From JBFMFH01 sp040752275 (GTDB taxonomy: Bacteria > Acidobacteriota > Vicinamibacteria > Vicinamibacterales > JAKQTR01), in contig JBFMFH010000001.1 of NCBI GenBank assembly GCA_040752275.1, positions 1 to 44,900 on the forward strand: a DNA stretch of 44,900 nt, in the 5' to 3' direction. How positions within the stretch are numbered: position 1 is the first letter of the stretch; the number at the start of each line of letters is the position of its first letter. Both the position numbers and the translations under genes were made by a program. The notes beneath the pieces were generated by a model. That model was not told the DNA's origin. It ran no database searches and saw only the letters and a program-made list of their open reading frames with translations. Of this stretch, positions 1 to 7,866 are shown piece after piece.

Positions 1-269
1 CTGGCAAGGCGCGACGACTGAGCATACTCCCGGTATGTGAGGGAGGAGCAACGCCGCCAGGCGGGATGCCCCGCCCGGGAATTGTGTGAGGCATCACGGT
101 TCCAGGGCACTAGACGTCTTGAAGGCCAAGATCCGTTGCAGATGAGTCAAGTAGCGAGGCGGAGCCGCCTCCACATGCCTCGGTGGTCTGAGGCGCAGCC
201 TCGCTAGTTCGCATCGCGGACGGCCGTGCCTCGAAGCGGGATTGTCCGATTGGCGTGGCCGGCGATCGC
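1..269. other. Gene-free left edge with hairpins
   Basis: No gene is recognised here. The stretch holds a hairpin at 60-75 (GGCGGG / CCCGCC, 4-base loop), a perfect 7-bp inverted repeat at 156-171 (GAGGCGG / CCGCCTC) and a third small hairpin inside the palindromic element at 177-207. These lie downstream of the minus-strand phosphodiesterase-fold gene that stops at 270. They could end its transcript, but none is followed by a T-run. Bases 1-125 carry no recognised gene in either direction and may belong to another dispersed repeat or to the end of a gene outside the window. Confidence 0.4.
177..207 (-). repeat. Palindromic 3'-end element, copy 1
   Basis: About 30 bases with core GAGGC-GCA-GCCTC. 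On the minus strand it reads TAGCGAGGCTGCGCCTCAG followed by ACCACCGAGG. It matches the elements at 16379-16409 and 38682-38717. This copy lies about 63 bases past the stop of the phosphodiesterase-fold gene, in the same orientation relative to the upstream gene as the other two copies. Confidence 0.5.
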
Positions 270-2180
270 CTACCGGCGGTCGCGTGCGAGGAGTTCACGC
301 AGGCGGGACTGCGTCGGGTCGAGTGCGAGCGACCGCTCGAAGGCCTGGCGCGCCTCGGTGCTCCGGCCCAGACACATCAGGGCCGATCCAGCAAGCCCGT
401 GCGCCTGGGCCAGTCCCGGCGCCGATTGCCGTGCCCGGTCGAAGTCCTCCAGTGCGCCCAGACAGTCACCGCGCTCGATGCGCATCCGCCCGCGGGCGAT
501 GCGCAGCTCTGCACTCTCTGGCCTGTGCGTGAGAGCGCCGTCCAGCAGCCGCCGGGCTCGCATGGCGTCGCCCTGCTGGAGCGCCCCGCGGACGATCTCC
601 TCGACCCGCGCAGGGCCGTCGCCCAGCCCGTCGGCGAGGGCCCCGAGCAGAAGCGCGTCCGCGACCCCCGACTCGCCTGCGGCTTCGGCGAGGGCGGCGA
701 GGTTGTACTTGGCTGGCGCCAGGTGCGGGTCGACGCGGAGCGCCTGTTCGAAGGCGGCCTTCGCCTCGACCGTTCTCTTCTCCTGGAGCAGCAGCGATCC
801 CTCGTTGTTGTACGAGCCGGCCGTGCGCGTGCTCGCGCCAGCCGATTCCGGGCGCGTGGCGGGTTCACCCGCGCCGACGTACCCGAGGGCCTTCAGGCGC
901 TCCACCGAGTCGCCAGCCGGCGCGCTCGTGGCTGTACGCTGCCTGTGTGTCCGGCCGCCGTAGTCCCGGGCAGGCTGGATCTCCGGGACGCCTGCGAGCG
1001 CCGGGCTCTCGGTGCCGGCTGCGCGCGGCAGCCCCAGCAGCGCCATGATCGTCGCGGCGACCTGGCCGACGCGGCCGTCTCCGCGTACGGGGTCTGGTTC
1101 GATGCCCGGTCCCCAGACCAGGTAGATGCCCTCCTCGCGGTGCCACAGCGCTGCGGTGGCCCCGGCGAGGCTGTCACTGTGCGTCGGCCGCCCTTCGCGC
1201 CACAGGAACCCGTGATCCGACACGACGAGGAGGGTTGATCCACTCTCATCCGCCAGTGCCCTGTACTCGCCGAGCAGACCGTCGATCTCGGCGAAGTAGG
1301 CCTCCGCGACGTGACGATAGCGTTCGAAGTCGTCGGGGGTGACCTCCGGCTGCCGCGGTGGAGCATACGCGGCGAACACGTGGCCGATCGAGTCCGTCCC
1401 CTGGAAGTACACGAACGACAACGCCGGCTGCCGGCGCCGGACCCAGTCGACGGCAAGTCGATGATAGAGCCTGGTTTCGATCAGGATGCGCCGCAGCATC
1501 GTCACCGGGTGGGCGTACGGATTCCCGCCCGCTTCGAGCCGTTCGTAGTCGTCTGCCGTCAGCCACGGCAGGTAGGCTTGCAGCGCCGCGAGCGAGACCT
1601 CGCGGTCGATCCGCGCCCGCTCGTCGAGCAGTCGGGTCCACTCCTCTGGAGGATGGACGACGAGAGGCGGGACGTCCTCACGGCGCAGGAAGGCGAACAG
1701 GCGATCCGACACGATCAGTCCGCGTACGGGTTCGGCGGGGTGGGTGGCCCATAGGCCCAGAACGGCGACGTCGCGCCCGGCGTCGTTTGCCATCTCCCAG
1801 ACAGCCTTTTCCATGCGTTCGTCCGACGTGATCGGTTCACGCTCCCCGGTCTCCGGATTGAAGCGCAGGAAGTCGAGGATTCGGTGTCGGAGAGGACTGG
1901 TGCCGGTGACCATCGTGGTCCACACGAGCGGCGAGAGTGGCGGTTTGATCGAGCGAAGCACGCCGGACCGCCCCTCCCGGACGAGTCGCGCCAGGTTGGG
2001 CATCCGGCCGGCGGCGATGTAGGGGTCGAGCAGCTGCCAGTCCGCGGCATCGAGGCCGACGACGATCACGCGCCGGGGGGTCGGCCGAAGCAACCCCGTG
2101 GTCAGCACGAGTGCGAGCAGGGTGCCGGCCGCGGCGAGCGCAATCAGGGCGACAGTCCAGGTCTTTCGCGTTCCAGGCAT
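270..2180 (-). CDS. Membrane-anchored phosphodiesterase/nucleotide pyrophosphatase-fold protein with TPRs
   Basis: 636 residues. A single N-terminal membrane segment (about residues 7-30) is followed by an alkaline-phosphatase-superfamily domain. The metal and nucleophile positions are visible: the Asp pair in VVGLDAADW (about 41-47), Thr in PLVWTTMVTG (about 88-89), GTDSIGH, VVSDHGF and a later THSD. The set looks complete, so an active metal-dependent phosphodiesterase or phosphotransferase is likely, with the domain outside the membrane. The C-terminal third has TPR-like helices ending in two clear repeats. The ATG at 2180 is chosen because the membrane segment follows directly; frame upstream of it is antisense to phosphofructokinase. 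It lies 14 bases after the phosphofructokinase gene and probably shares its transcript. The substrate cannot be told from sequence. Confidence 0.85.
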   Translation of the reverse strand: MPGTRKTWTVALIALAAAGTLLALVLTTGLLRPTPRRVIVVGLDAADWQLLDPYIAAGRMPNLARLVREGRSGVLRSIKPPLSPLVWTTMVTGTSPLRHRILDFLRFNPETGEREPITSDERMEKAVWEMANDAGRDVAVLGLWATHPAEPVRGLIVSDRLFAFLRREDVPPLVVHPPEEWTRLLDERARIDREVSLAALQAYLPWLTADDYERLEAGGNPYAHPVTMLRRILIETRLYHRLAVDWVRRRQPALSFVYFQGTDSIGHVFAAYAPPRQPEVTPDDFERYRHVAEAYFAEIDGLLGEYRALADESGSTLLVVSDHGFLWREGRPTHSDSLAGATAALWHREEGIYLVWGPGIEPDPVRGDGRVGQVAATIMALLGLPRAAGTESPALAGVPEIQPARDYGGRTHRQRTATSAPAGDSVERLKALGYVGAGEPATRPESAGASTRTAGSYNNEGSLLLQEKRTVEAKAAFEQALRVDPHLAPAKYNLAALAEAAGESGVADALLLGALADGLGDGPARVEEIVRGALQQGDAMRARRLLDGALTHRPESAELRIARGRMRIERGDCLGALEDFDRARQSAPGLAQAHGLAGSALMCLGRSTEARQAFERSLALDPTQSRLRELLARDRR

Positions 2181-2194
2181 GGTGGCGCCGGCTC

Positions 2195-4429
2195 CTACGG
2201 CGACGGCGCCGGCCGTGCCATGATCTCGTTGATCTGCCGCAGGTCGAGCCACCACTGCTGTCTGGGCCGGCGGTGCTCGGCGTCGATCATGCGGGTGTAG
2301 TCCTCGAACGGGTGAAACTGGACTTTGCCGGCGGCCAAGCCGATGAAGGCCGCGCCAGCGGAGCCGCGCGCGCCCTCGTCGGTCAGGTACCGCACGCAGT
2401 CGGTGGCCAGCTTCGTCGCCTGGATGCGATCGAACGGCGACGGGTTCCCTCCCTGCTGCAGGTGGCCGAGGATGCTCTGCCGGACGTCGAACAGCTGGCC
2501 GCCTTCCTCTTCGAACAGCTTGCACATGAACGCGGTGTCGTAGACCGCGTTTGCGTGCTCGTTCCGGATCACGAGCCCGAGGCGCTTGCCGGATCGAAAC
2601 CCGTCCACGAGCCGCTGGAGGTCGCTTTCGAGTCTGTGCAGGGTGACGCCCTCTTCGTGCGTGTAGATGCGCTCGGCGCCGGTCGCCAGGCCGCTCATCA
2701 TGGCCAGATACCCGCACCGCCGTCCCATCACCTCGACCACGTAGCAGCGCCGTTCGGCGACGGCCGACTGCTTGATCTTGTCGACGACGTTGACGATGTT
2801 GTTGAGGGCGGTGTCGGCGCCGATGCTGAGTTCGGTCCCGGGCAGATTGTTGTCGATCGTGGCCGGGAGGCAGACCATTGGGATGCCGAAGGCCGGGAAG
2901 TTGCGGCGCTCTTCGAAGAGCCGATGGACACCCTGGTAGCCCTCCCATCCCCCGATGACCATGAGCGCCGACAGTCCCCGCTGCTCGATCGTCTTGGCGA
3001 TCCGGTACAGATCGGGACCGCCGGGCACATCGCGACTCGTGCCCAACTCCGACCCGCCCATGGGCGCCCAGCCGTTCACGCTCATCCACTTCATCTCCTC
3101 CACGTCGTCGTGGATGAGGCCCTGGAAGCCGCGGCGCACACCGAAGACCGCGTGGCCGTGATCGATGGCCAGCCGAACGCCGGCGCGGATCGCGGTGTTC
3201 ATACCCGGTGCCGGCGCCCCGGCGGTGAGGATGCCGATGCGGAGGCGCGACTGTTGTTCGCCAGGCGGGTGGGGCAGGGCCTTCAACAGCGTGGCGAAGG
3301 TCCCGAGCGCGGTGTTGAAGCCGGCGCCGCGCATCTCGAGCGCTCTGGCGTAGTGGCCTGCCGCCATCAGGGCGTTGATCTCCTGCGTCTGCCTGACGCA
3401 CTCGGTCATCGGGATACGCACCACGCGGTTCCCTCGCATGCCGACGACCTGCGATTCGTGCTCGGCTGCACCCGAGAGGAGGGTGTCGACGGCGGCGTAG
3501 CCCATCTGGGTACCGAGGTTCCGGTCGAACGCACTCGGCGCGCCGCCACGCTGGACGTGGCCGAGGACCGTCACGCGGGCGGATTCCCCGAGGCCCCTCG
3601 ACAGGATTTCCCGGAGCTTGTCCCGGGTGATCGGGACACCGTTCCGGTCGGTCGCCCCCTCGGCCAGCACGACGATGGCGTCGCGGCGGCCGGCAGAGCG
3701 CCCGGCCTTGAGCGCGTCGACCATCTCGGCCGCCCAGTCGCCGGACGGAGAAGGGGCCTCGGGAATCAGGATCCAGTCTGCGCCGGTGGCCAACGCGCCC
3801 ATGAGCGCGAGGTAGCCGCACTGGCGACCCATGACCTCGACGACAAAGGTGCGCCGGTGGCTCGACGCGGTGCTGCTGATGGCATCAACGGCCTCGGTGA
3901 TTCGGTGCAGCGCCGTGTCGGCGCCGATGGTCATATCCGTGCCGAACGCGTCGTTGTCGATCGAGCCCACCAGGCCGACGACGGTGAGCCGCGGATGCAG
4001 AGCGGCGAGCTCGGGCCGCGCCTCGCCGGCGGCCACGAGGTCTCCCAGTAGTCCAGGCCACTCCTCACGAAACACGTCGGCGCCGGCAAGCGACCCCTCG
4101 CCGCCGATGACGATGAGGTTGTCGATGTCGTGGGCCAGGAGGTTGCGGGCGGCCATCCTCCGCCCGTCGCGCGTCCGGAACCGCTGGGACCGCGTCGATC
4201 CGATGAGGGTGCCCCCTCGATGGATGATGCCACCGACATCGGCCCAGGCGAGCGGGCGGATCTTCTCGCCGCCTTCGATGAGGCCCCGGAAGCCCTCGTA
4301 GATCCCGAACACGTCGACGCCTCGGACGAGACCGGTCCGCACGATGGCCCGCAAGGCGGCGTTCATGCCCGACGCGTCGCCGCCGCTCGTCAGGACTCCA
4401 ATCCGACATCCAGCCTGGTTCGTGCTCAT
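2195..4429 (-). CDS. Tandem (animal/fungal-type) ATP-dependent 6-phosphofructokinase
   Basis: 744 residues carrying two phosphofructokinase domains in one chain, about twice the usual bacterial length of near 320. The N-half (1-385) keeps GGDASGMNAA (16-25), GGEGS (109-113), the catalytic GSIDND (155-160), EVMGRQCGYLA (198-208) and VTVLGHVQRGGAPSAFDR (286-303). The C-half (395-744) has GAPAPGMNTA, GGWEGY in place of GGDGS, and TIDNN in place of TIDND, so it looks regulatory or altered. This split of an active N-half with GSIDND and a degenerate C-half is the plan of eukaryotic PFK. It phosphorylates fructose 6-phosphate in cytosolic glycolysis. The ATG at 4429 follows GGAGG by 3 bases. A PPi-dependent or non-canonical activity cannot be excluded. 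Confidence 0.93.
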   Translation of the reverse strand: MSTNQAGCRIGVLTSGGDASGMNAALRAIVRTGLVRGVDVFGIYEGFRGLIEGGEKIRPLAWADVGGIIHRGGTLIGSTRSQRFRTRDGRRMAARNLLAHDIDNLIVIGGEGSLAGADVFREEWPGLLGDLVAAGEARPELAALHPRLTVVGLVGSIDNDAFGTDMTIGADTALHRITEAVDAISSTASSHRRTFVVEVMGRQCGYLALMGALATGADWILIPEAPSPSGDWAAEMVDALKAGRSAGRRDAIVVLAEGATDRNGVPITRDKLREILSRGLGESARVTVLGHVQRGGAPSAFDRNLGTQMGYAAVDTLLSGAAEHESQVVGMRGNRVVRIPMTECVRQTQEINALMAAGHYARALEMRGAGFNTALGTFATLLKALPHPPGEQQSRLRIGILTAGAPAPGMNTAIRAGVRLAIDHGHAVFGVRRGFQGLIHDDVEEMKWMSVNGWAPMGGSELGTSRDVPGGPDLYRIAKTIEQRGLSALMVIGGWEGYQGVHRLFEERRNFPAFGIPMVCLPATIDNNLPGTELSIGADTALNNIVNVVDKIKQSAVAERRCYVVEVMGRRCGYLAMMSGLATGAERIYTHEEGVTLHRLESDLQRLVDGFRSGKRLGLVIRNEHANAVYDTAFMCKLFEEEGGQLFDVRQSILGHLQQGGNPSPFDRIQATKLATDCVRYLTDEGARGSAGAAFIGLAAGKVQFHPFEDYTRMIDAEHRRPRQQWWLDLRQINEIMARPAPSP

Positions 4430-4510
4430 AGGCCTCCGACACGAATGACCATCACCGAACGATACCACGGCGATCCCACGCCCGAGACGCGATGCGCGGC
4501 GCCCGCGGAG

Positions 4511-6646
4511 TCAGTGCATCGGAGGTGGTGCCGGGGCGCTTCCGATCCGCAGCGCCAGCATCGTGGCGTCGTCGGACGGCTCCGCCACCCCGCGGAAGGC
4601 GCGAATCGTCGATTCGACCTCCGACAGCACGCCGGCGACGTCAGCCGCGGCGGTCGCGGACAGGGCCTGCTGCAGGCGTGCCGACCCGAACGTATCGCCG
4701 GCTTCGTTCTCGACCTCGACCGCGCCGTCGGTGTAGAGGAAGAGAAGGTCCCCGGGTTCTACGCCGACCGTCCGTTCCTCGTACCCACGTCCCGGCAGGA
4801 GTCCGACCGGGAGTCCCGTGGCGGCGAGCGACTCGAGCGTGCCGCCGGCGCGCAGCACGAACTGCGGGTTGTGCCCGCCGTTGACGTAGCGCAGTTCGCG
4901 CCGTTCCGCGTCGAGCACGCCGACGAAGAGGGTCAAGTAGACCTCGGGAGGTGTGTTCGCCGCCACGTCCTCGTCCACGGCGTCGACCAGCGACGGCAGA
5001 TCCGGCTCCAGCGGGAGCCGCGCCCGGAGCGTCGCCTGGATGTTGGCCATCAGCAGAGCGGCGCCCACACCCTTGCCCGACACGTCACCAACGAGGAGCG
5101 CGATACGCCCGTCGGCAAGGGCGAAGTAGTTGAAGAAGTCGCCGCCCACTTCACGAGCCGGGATCGACACGCCCGTGACCTCGGCTAGCCCGAGCCGGAG
5201 CGGGCCGTGCGGCAGCATGTCCACCTGGATTTGGCGGCAGAGCTCGAGCTCGCGGCGCAGCCGCTCCCGCTCGACCAGTGCCCGCTCGTGCGCCTCGAGT
5301 TCTCCGGCCATACGGTTGAACGCCGCCGCAAGTTCCCCGATCTCGTCGTTCGACTGGACGCGGACCCGTGCGCCCCGCTCGCCCGTGCCGAGCCGCCGCA
5401 CGCCGTCGGTCAGGGACGTCACATGCCGGGTCAGGCGGGAGGCGAGCGGCGCGATGACGCCGAACAGCCCGACGATGAGCAGCGTGCCCAGGCCGAGGCT
5501 GCGCACAGCCGCCAAGCGCATGTCCCGCAGCGAATCGGCAAGAGGGCGGGCGATACCGAACACGATGCCCGACTCGTCATGCCGCGTCACCACGACCCAG
5601 TCGCCGATGGTCCTCGATGCCTGACCAGGCAGCGCGGCGAGCGCCCGGCGGTCGAGCTTCAGCAGCTCGATGCTCGCGGCATCGTCGGGGCCCACGGTGT
5701 GGATTTCGTCGTCGATATCCAGGACGAACGGCACCTCGCCGCGATCGCGCCGAGCGAGGCCCAGCACGGTCTCGATCATCCGGTGCCGGTTCACGGTTGC
5801 GTCGACCTCACCGACGACGGCCCCGTCGAGGAAGACCGGGAACTTCACGGCCTCGCCGGCTGCCAGGGCCTTGAGGCGTTCGCGCGCTTCCGCACGCCGG
5901 CGTTCGTTTGGGCTCTGGCGGGCGAGGTCGCGGGCCTGGGCGGCCTGCTGAAGGTCGCCGATTCTCGCCATGGCCGCACCGTTGGCCCGCACCTGCTGCT
6001 CGAGGTCGGCCTGCTGCTGGATGGCGCGACGCCATGAGTCGAGGGCCTCGCGGCTCGGCGGCTCGAATGGCACAACTGCCCCGCGAGCGCGCGGCCGGCG
6101 CGGCTTGGTGGGCACGGTCACGTCGACCACGACTCTCGACGGCGGCGTCTCAGGTGCGGGCATGCCGCCAGGCCTCCGAGGAGGCCGCAGAGGTTGTGGC
6201 CCAGGGGCCTGGGCGTCTGGTGGCGGCGCGGATGGCTCCGGCTGTCCTGGCCCCGCCATGAACACCAGGCGCTCGACCATCGGCGCCGCTTCGGCCAGTG
6301 CCGCCTGCACCCTGGCCTGCAGGTCAGCCGGAAACCGGCTCGTCTGGACGGTCGCCGTCTCACGGCCGGCTCTCGTGCCGGGTGTTGCGGTGCCGATGGT
6401 GTCGGAACGGCCGGGCGCGGGCGGGGATCCGGGCTGCGCGCGCCAGACCTGCTGGACCCTGTGGCCGAGGTCGGCCAGCACCCAGGTCATGCGCTGGCCC
6501 ATGTCAGCCGCCATCTGGTCAGCCTGGGCCGCGGCCGCCCGGCGCAGCGCGGCCGCCGATGAGTAGTACGAGTATCCGGTGACCGCGGCCAGCGGAACAA
6601 CCGAGAGCACGAAGAACGCGAGCGTGAGGCGGTGTCGGATTCGCAT
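4511..6646 (-). CDS. HAMP-linked SpoIIE/RsbU-type PP2C serine phosphatase
   Basis: 711 residues. An N-terminal membrane segment (about 7-27) begins a long extracytoplasmic sensor region rich in Pro and Ala, with a coiled stretch around the Gln- and Ala-rich part. A second membrane segment (AVRSLGLGTLLIVGLFGVIA) leads into a HAMP domain (SNDEIGELAAAFNRMAGELE) and a C-terminal SpoIIE-type PP2C domain with GGDFFNYF, LLVGDVSGKGVGAALLMA, GGHNP, GLPVGLLPG, LFLYTDGAVEVEN and SDDATMLAL. Such proteins dephosphorylate anti-anti-sigma factors in partner-switching control. No anti-sigma or STAS partner gene is in the window, so the target is unknown. It lies 81 bases upstream of the phosphofructokinase gene on the same strand; co-transcription is possible but unproven. 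Confidence 0.92.
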   Translation of the reverse strand: MRIRHRLTLAFFVLSVVPLAAVTGYSYYSSAAALRRAAAAQADQMAADMGQRMTWVLADLGHRVQQVWRAQPGSPPAPGRSDTIGTATPGTRAGRETATVQTSRFPADLQARVQAALAEAAPMVERLVFMAGPGQPEPSAPPPDAQAPGPQPLRPPRRPGGMPAPETPPSRVVVDVTVPTKPRRPRARGAVVPFEPPSREALDSWRRAIQQQADLEQQVRANGAAMARIGDLQQAAQARDLARQSPNERRRAEARERLKALAAGEAVKFPVFLDGAVVGEVDATVNRHRMIETVLGLARRDRGEVPFVLDIDDEIHTVGPDDAASIELLKLDRRALAALPGQASRTIGDWVVVTRHDESGIVFGIARPLADSLRDMRLAAVRSLGLGTLLIVGLFGVIAPLASRLTRHVTSLTDGVRRLGTGERGARVRVQSNDEIGELAAAFNRMAGELEAHERALVERERLRRELELCRQIQVDMLPHGPLRLGLAEVTGVSIPAREVGGDFFNYFALADGRIALLVGDVSGKGVGAALLMANIQATLRARLPLEPDLPSLVDAVDEDVAANTPPEVYLTLFVGVLDAERRELRYVNGGHNPQFVLRAGGTLESLAATGLPVGLLPGRGYEERTVGVEPGDLLFLYTDGAVEVENEAGDTFGSARLQQALSATAAADVAGVLSEVESTIRAFRGVAEPSDDATMLALRIGSAPAPPPMH

Positions 6647-6746
6647 GGTACCTGGATGATCCTACGATGGAGTTCTCCCCGGTGTTTCCTGGCAGCACCT
6701 CAGAGTCATCCAGCCGTGGAGGCGAAGGCGGACCGCGCTCGACTCC

Positions 6747-7592
6747 TCATTGCTTGCGCTTTGCGGCGGTGCGTGGCGCGCGCGTCCGCATCGTGCTCGG
6801 GCCGGCCCCTGCCTCCCCAAGCCGGGGCTGTGCACTGGACCGTGCGCCAGAGGCGGCGTTCCCGGTCCGGCGCCTCCTGACGCCGTGCAGCGGAGCAGCG
6901 GCCGGCGCCCCACGCGTCTCGCGCTGTAGGCGCCCAGCCTTCATCTGTACGGCACGCTCGACGACGCGCGTGAACATGGCGCCGGCCTCGCCTCCCCGTG
7001 CCGGGCGGCTCGACAACCAGATGGCCGGATTCCCGTCGGCGAGGATATCCTCGAAATCACCGCCGCTCTTCACGCTGAACGGGGCGAACTCGGCGATGTC
7101 GACGGGGCCACCCCACTCGTCGCGATGCTTGAGGAGCAGCCAGTTCTCACGAGGGCCACCCCCCCTGGTCCGCACCAGCGCCCACGAGCCCTTCAGTTTG
7201 TACCCGTTCAGGGTGAACTTCAGGTCGCCCTTCTTCAGGGCCGCGTGGACGTCAGCCACCTGCGGTTCCCACGTGCCGCGGTCCCACAGCATGACAATCC
7301 CCGCCCCGTATCCTTCCGGAATGACGCCCTCGAAGTCGCCGTACTCGACCGGGTGATCCTCGACATGCACGGCGAAGCGCTTGACCGTCGGGTCGATCGA
7401 CGGTCCCTTGGGCACAGCCCAGGAGAGCAGGACGCCGTCGAGTTCGAGGCGCAGGTCGTAGTGCAGGTGGCTGGCCAGGTGCTTCTGGACGCAGAACAAC
7501 CCCGCCGCCGTCCGGGAGGCCGCGGCGGCCGCGCCGTCCGGCTCGGGGCTCTTGGATAAGTCGCGTCTGCGGCGGTACTCGTCGAGGGGCAT
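6747..7592 (-). CDS. Stand-alone LigD-type DNA 3'-phosphoesterase domain protein
   Basis: 281 residues. Residues about 30-190 match the 3'-phosphoesterase domain of DNA ligase D: KHLASHLHYDLRLE (His38, His44, Asp46), LLSWAVPKGPS, HVEDHPVEYGDFEG (His76, His80) and IPEGYGAGIVMLWDRG. The C-terminal ~90 residues are basic and low in complexity, which fits nucleic-acid contact. There is no polymerase or ligase domain, so this is the separate form that trims 3'-phosphate or ribonucleoside ends during end repair. Neither Ku nor a ligase gene lies nearby. The gene begins 12 bases from a heptamer array, so its promoter must lie within or beyond repeat DNA. Confidence 0.9.
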   Translation of the reverse strand: MPLDEYRRRRDLSKSPEPDGAAAAASRTAAGLFCVQKHLASHLHYDLRLELDGVLLSWAVPKGPSIDPTVKRFAVHVEDHPVEYGDFEGVIPEGYGAGIVMLWDRGTWEPQVADVHAALKKGDLKFTLNGYKLKGSWALVRTRGGGPRENWLLLKHRDEWGGPVDIAEFAPFSVKSGGDFEDILADGNPAIWLSSRPARGGEAGAMFTRVVERAVQMKAGRLQRETRGAPAAAPLHGVRRRRTGNAASGARSSAQPRLGEAGAGPSTMRTRAPRTAAKRKQ

Positions 7593-7603
7593 TCAAGAAG
7601 AAT

Positions 7604-7637
<34 letters not shown>

Positions 7638-7638
<1 letters not shown>

Positions 7639-7672
7639 GCGACAGGCGACGGGCGATAGGCGACAGGCGACC
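7638..7672. repeat. Heptamer array, 5 x GGCGACR
   Basis: Five 7-base units (GGCGACA, GGCGACG, GGCGATA, GGCGACA, GGCGACC) directly abutting the ACAGAAG array. The same unit forms the array at 14963-15066. It lies about 33 bases from the broken end of the DAHP synthase relic. Confidence 0.95.
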
Positions 7673-7704
7673 CCTCGACGGCGCTCGGGGCAAGCTACGC
7701 CCGC

Positions 7705-7843
7705 GAACATCGACGCGGCCCGTCGCTGCGAGCTGCTTCGATGTCTGGATGACCTGCGCCTCGGACTCGGCACTGCACGGCCCAGCGATGATCATCGGCC
7801 GGTCGATGGCGTGAATGGGTGCCAGCCGAAGGTCAGAGGTCAT
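7705..7843 (-). pseudogene. N-terminal relic of DAHP synthase (3-deoxy-7-phosphoheptulonate synthase)
   Basis: From an ATG at 7843 the minus strand reads about 46 residues that match the start of a type I DAHP synthase: RPMIIAGPCSAESEAQVIQ, then SKQLAATGRVDV. The hallmark GPCSAESE is intact. Just after VDV, where an FRAG-type motif would be expected, similarity stops and the sequence enters a short hairpin-like element and the GGCGACR array. No other part of the enzyme is in the window. The relic starts 24 bases past the M14 peptidase stop on the same strand and is flanked by oppositely oriented ACAGRAG arrays. A deletion or rearrangement at repeats is the simplest reading; a faulty assembly join is the alternative. 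Confidence 0.75.
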
Positions 7844-7866
7844 GGCGTTTCGCCGATCCGCTCCGT

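Noticed and set aside
2111..4051. 646-residue plus-strand reading frame opposite the phosphofructokinase gene
   Set aside because: It is antisense to a clearly conserved enzyme, has no recognisable motif and a composition typical of shadow frames in GC-rich DNA.
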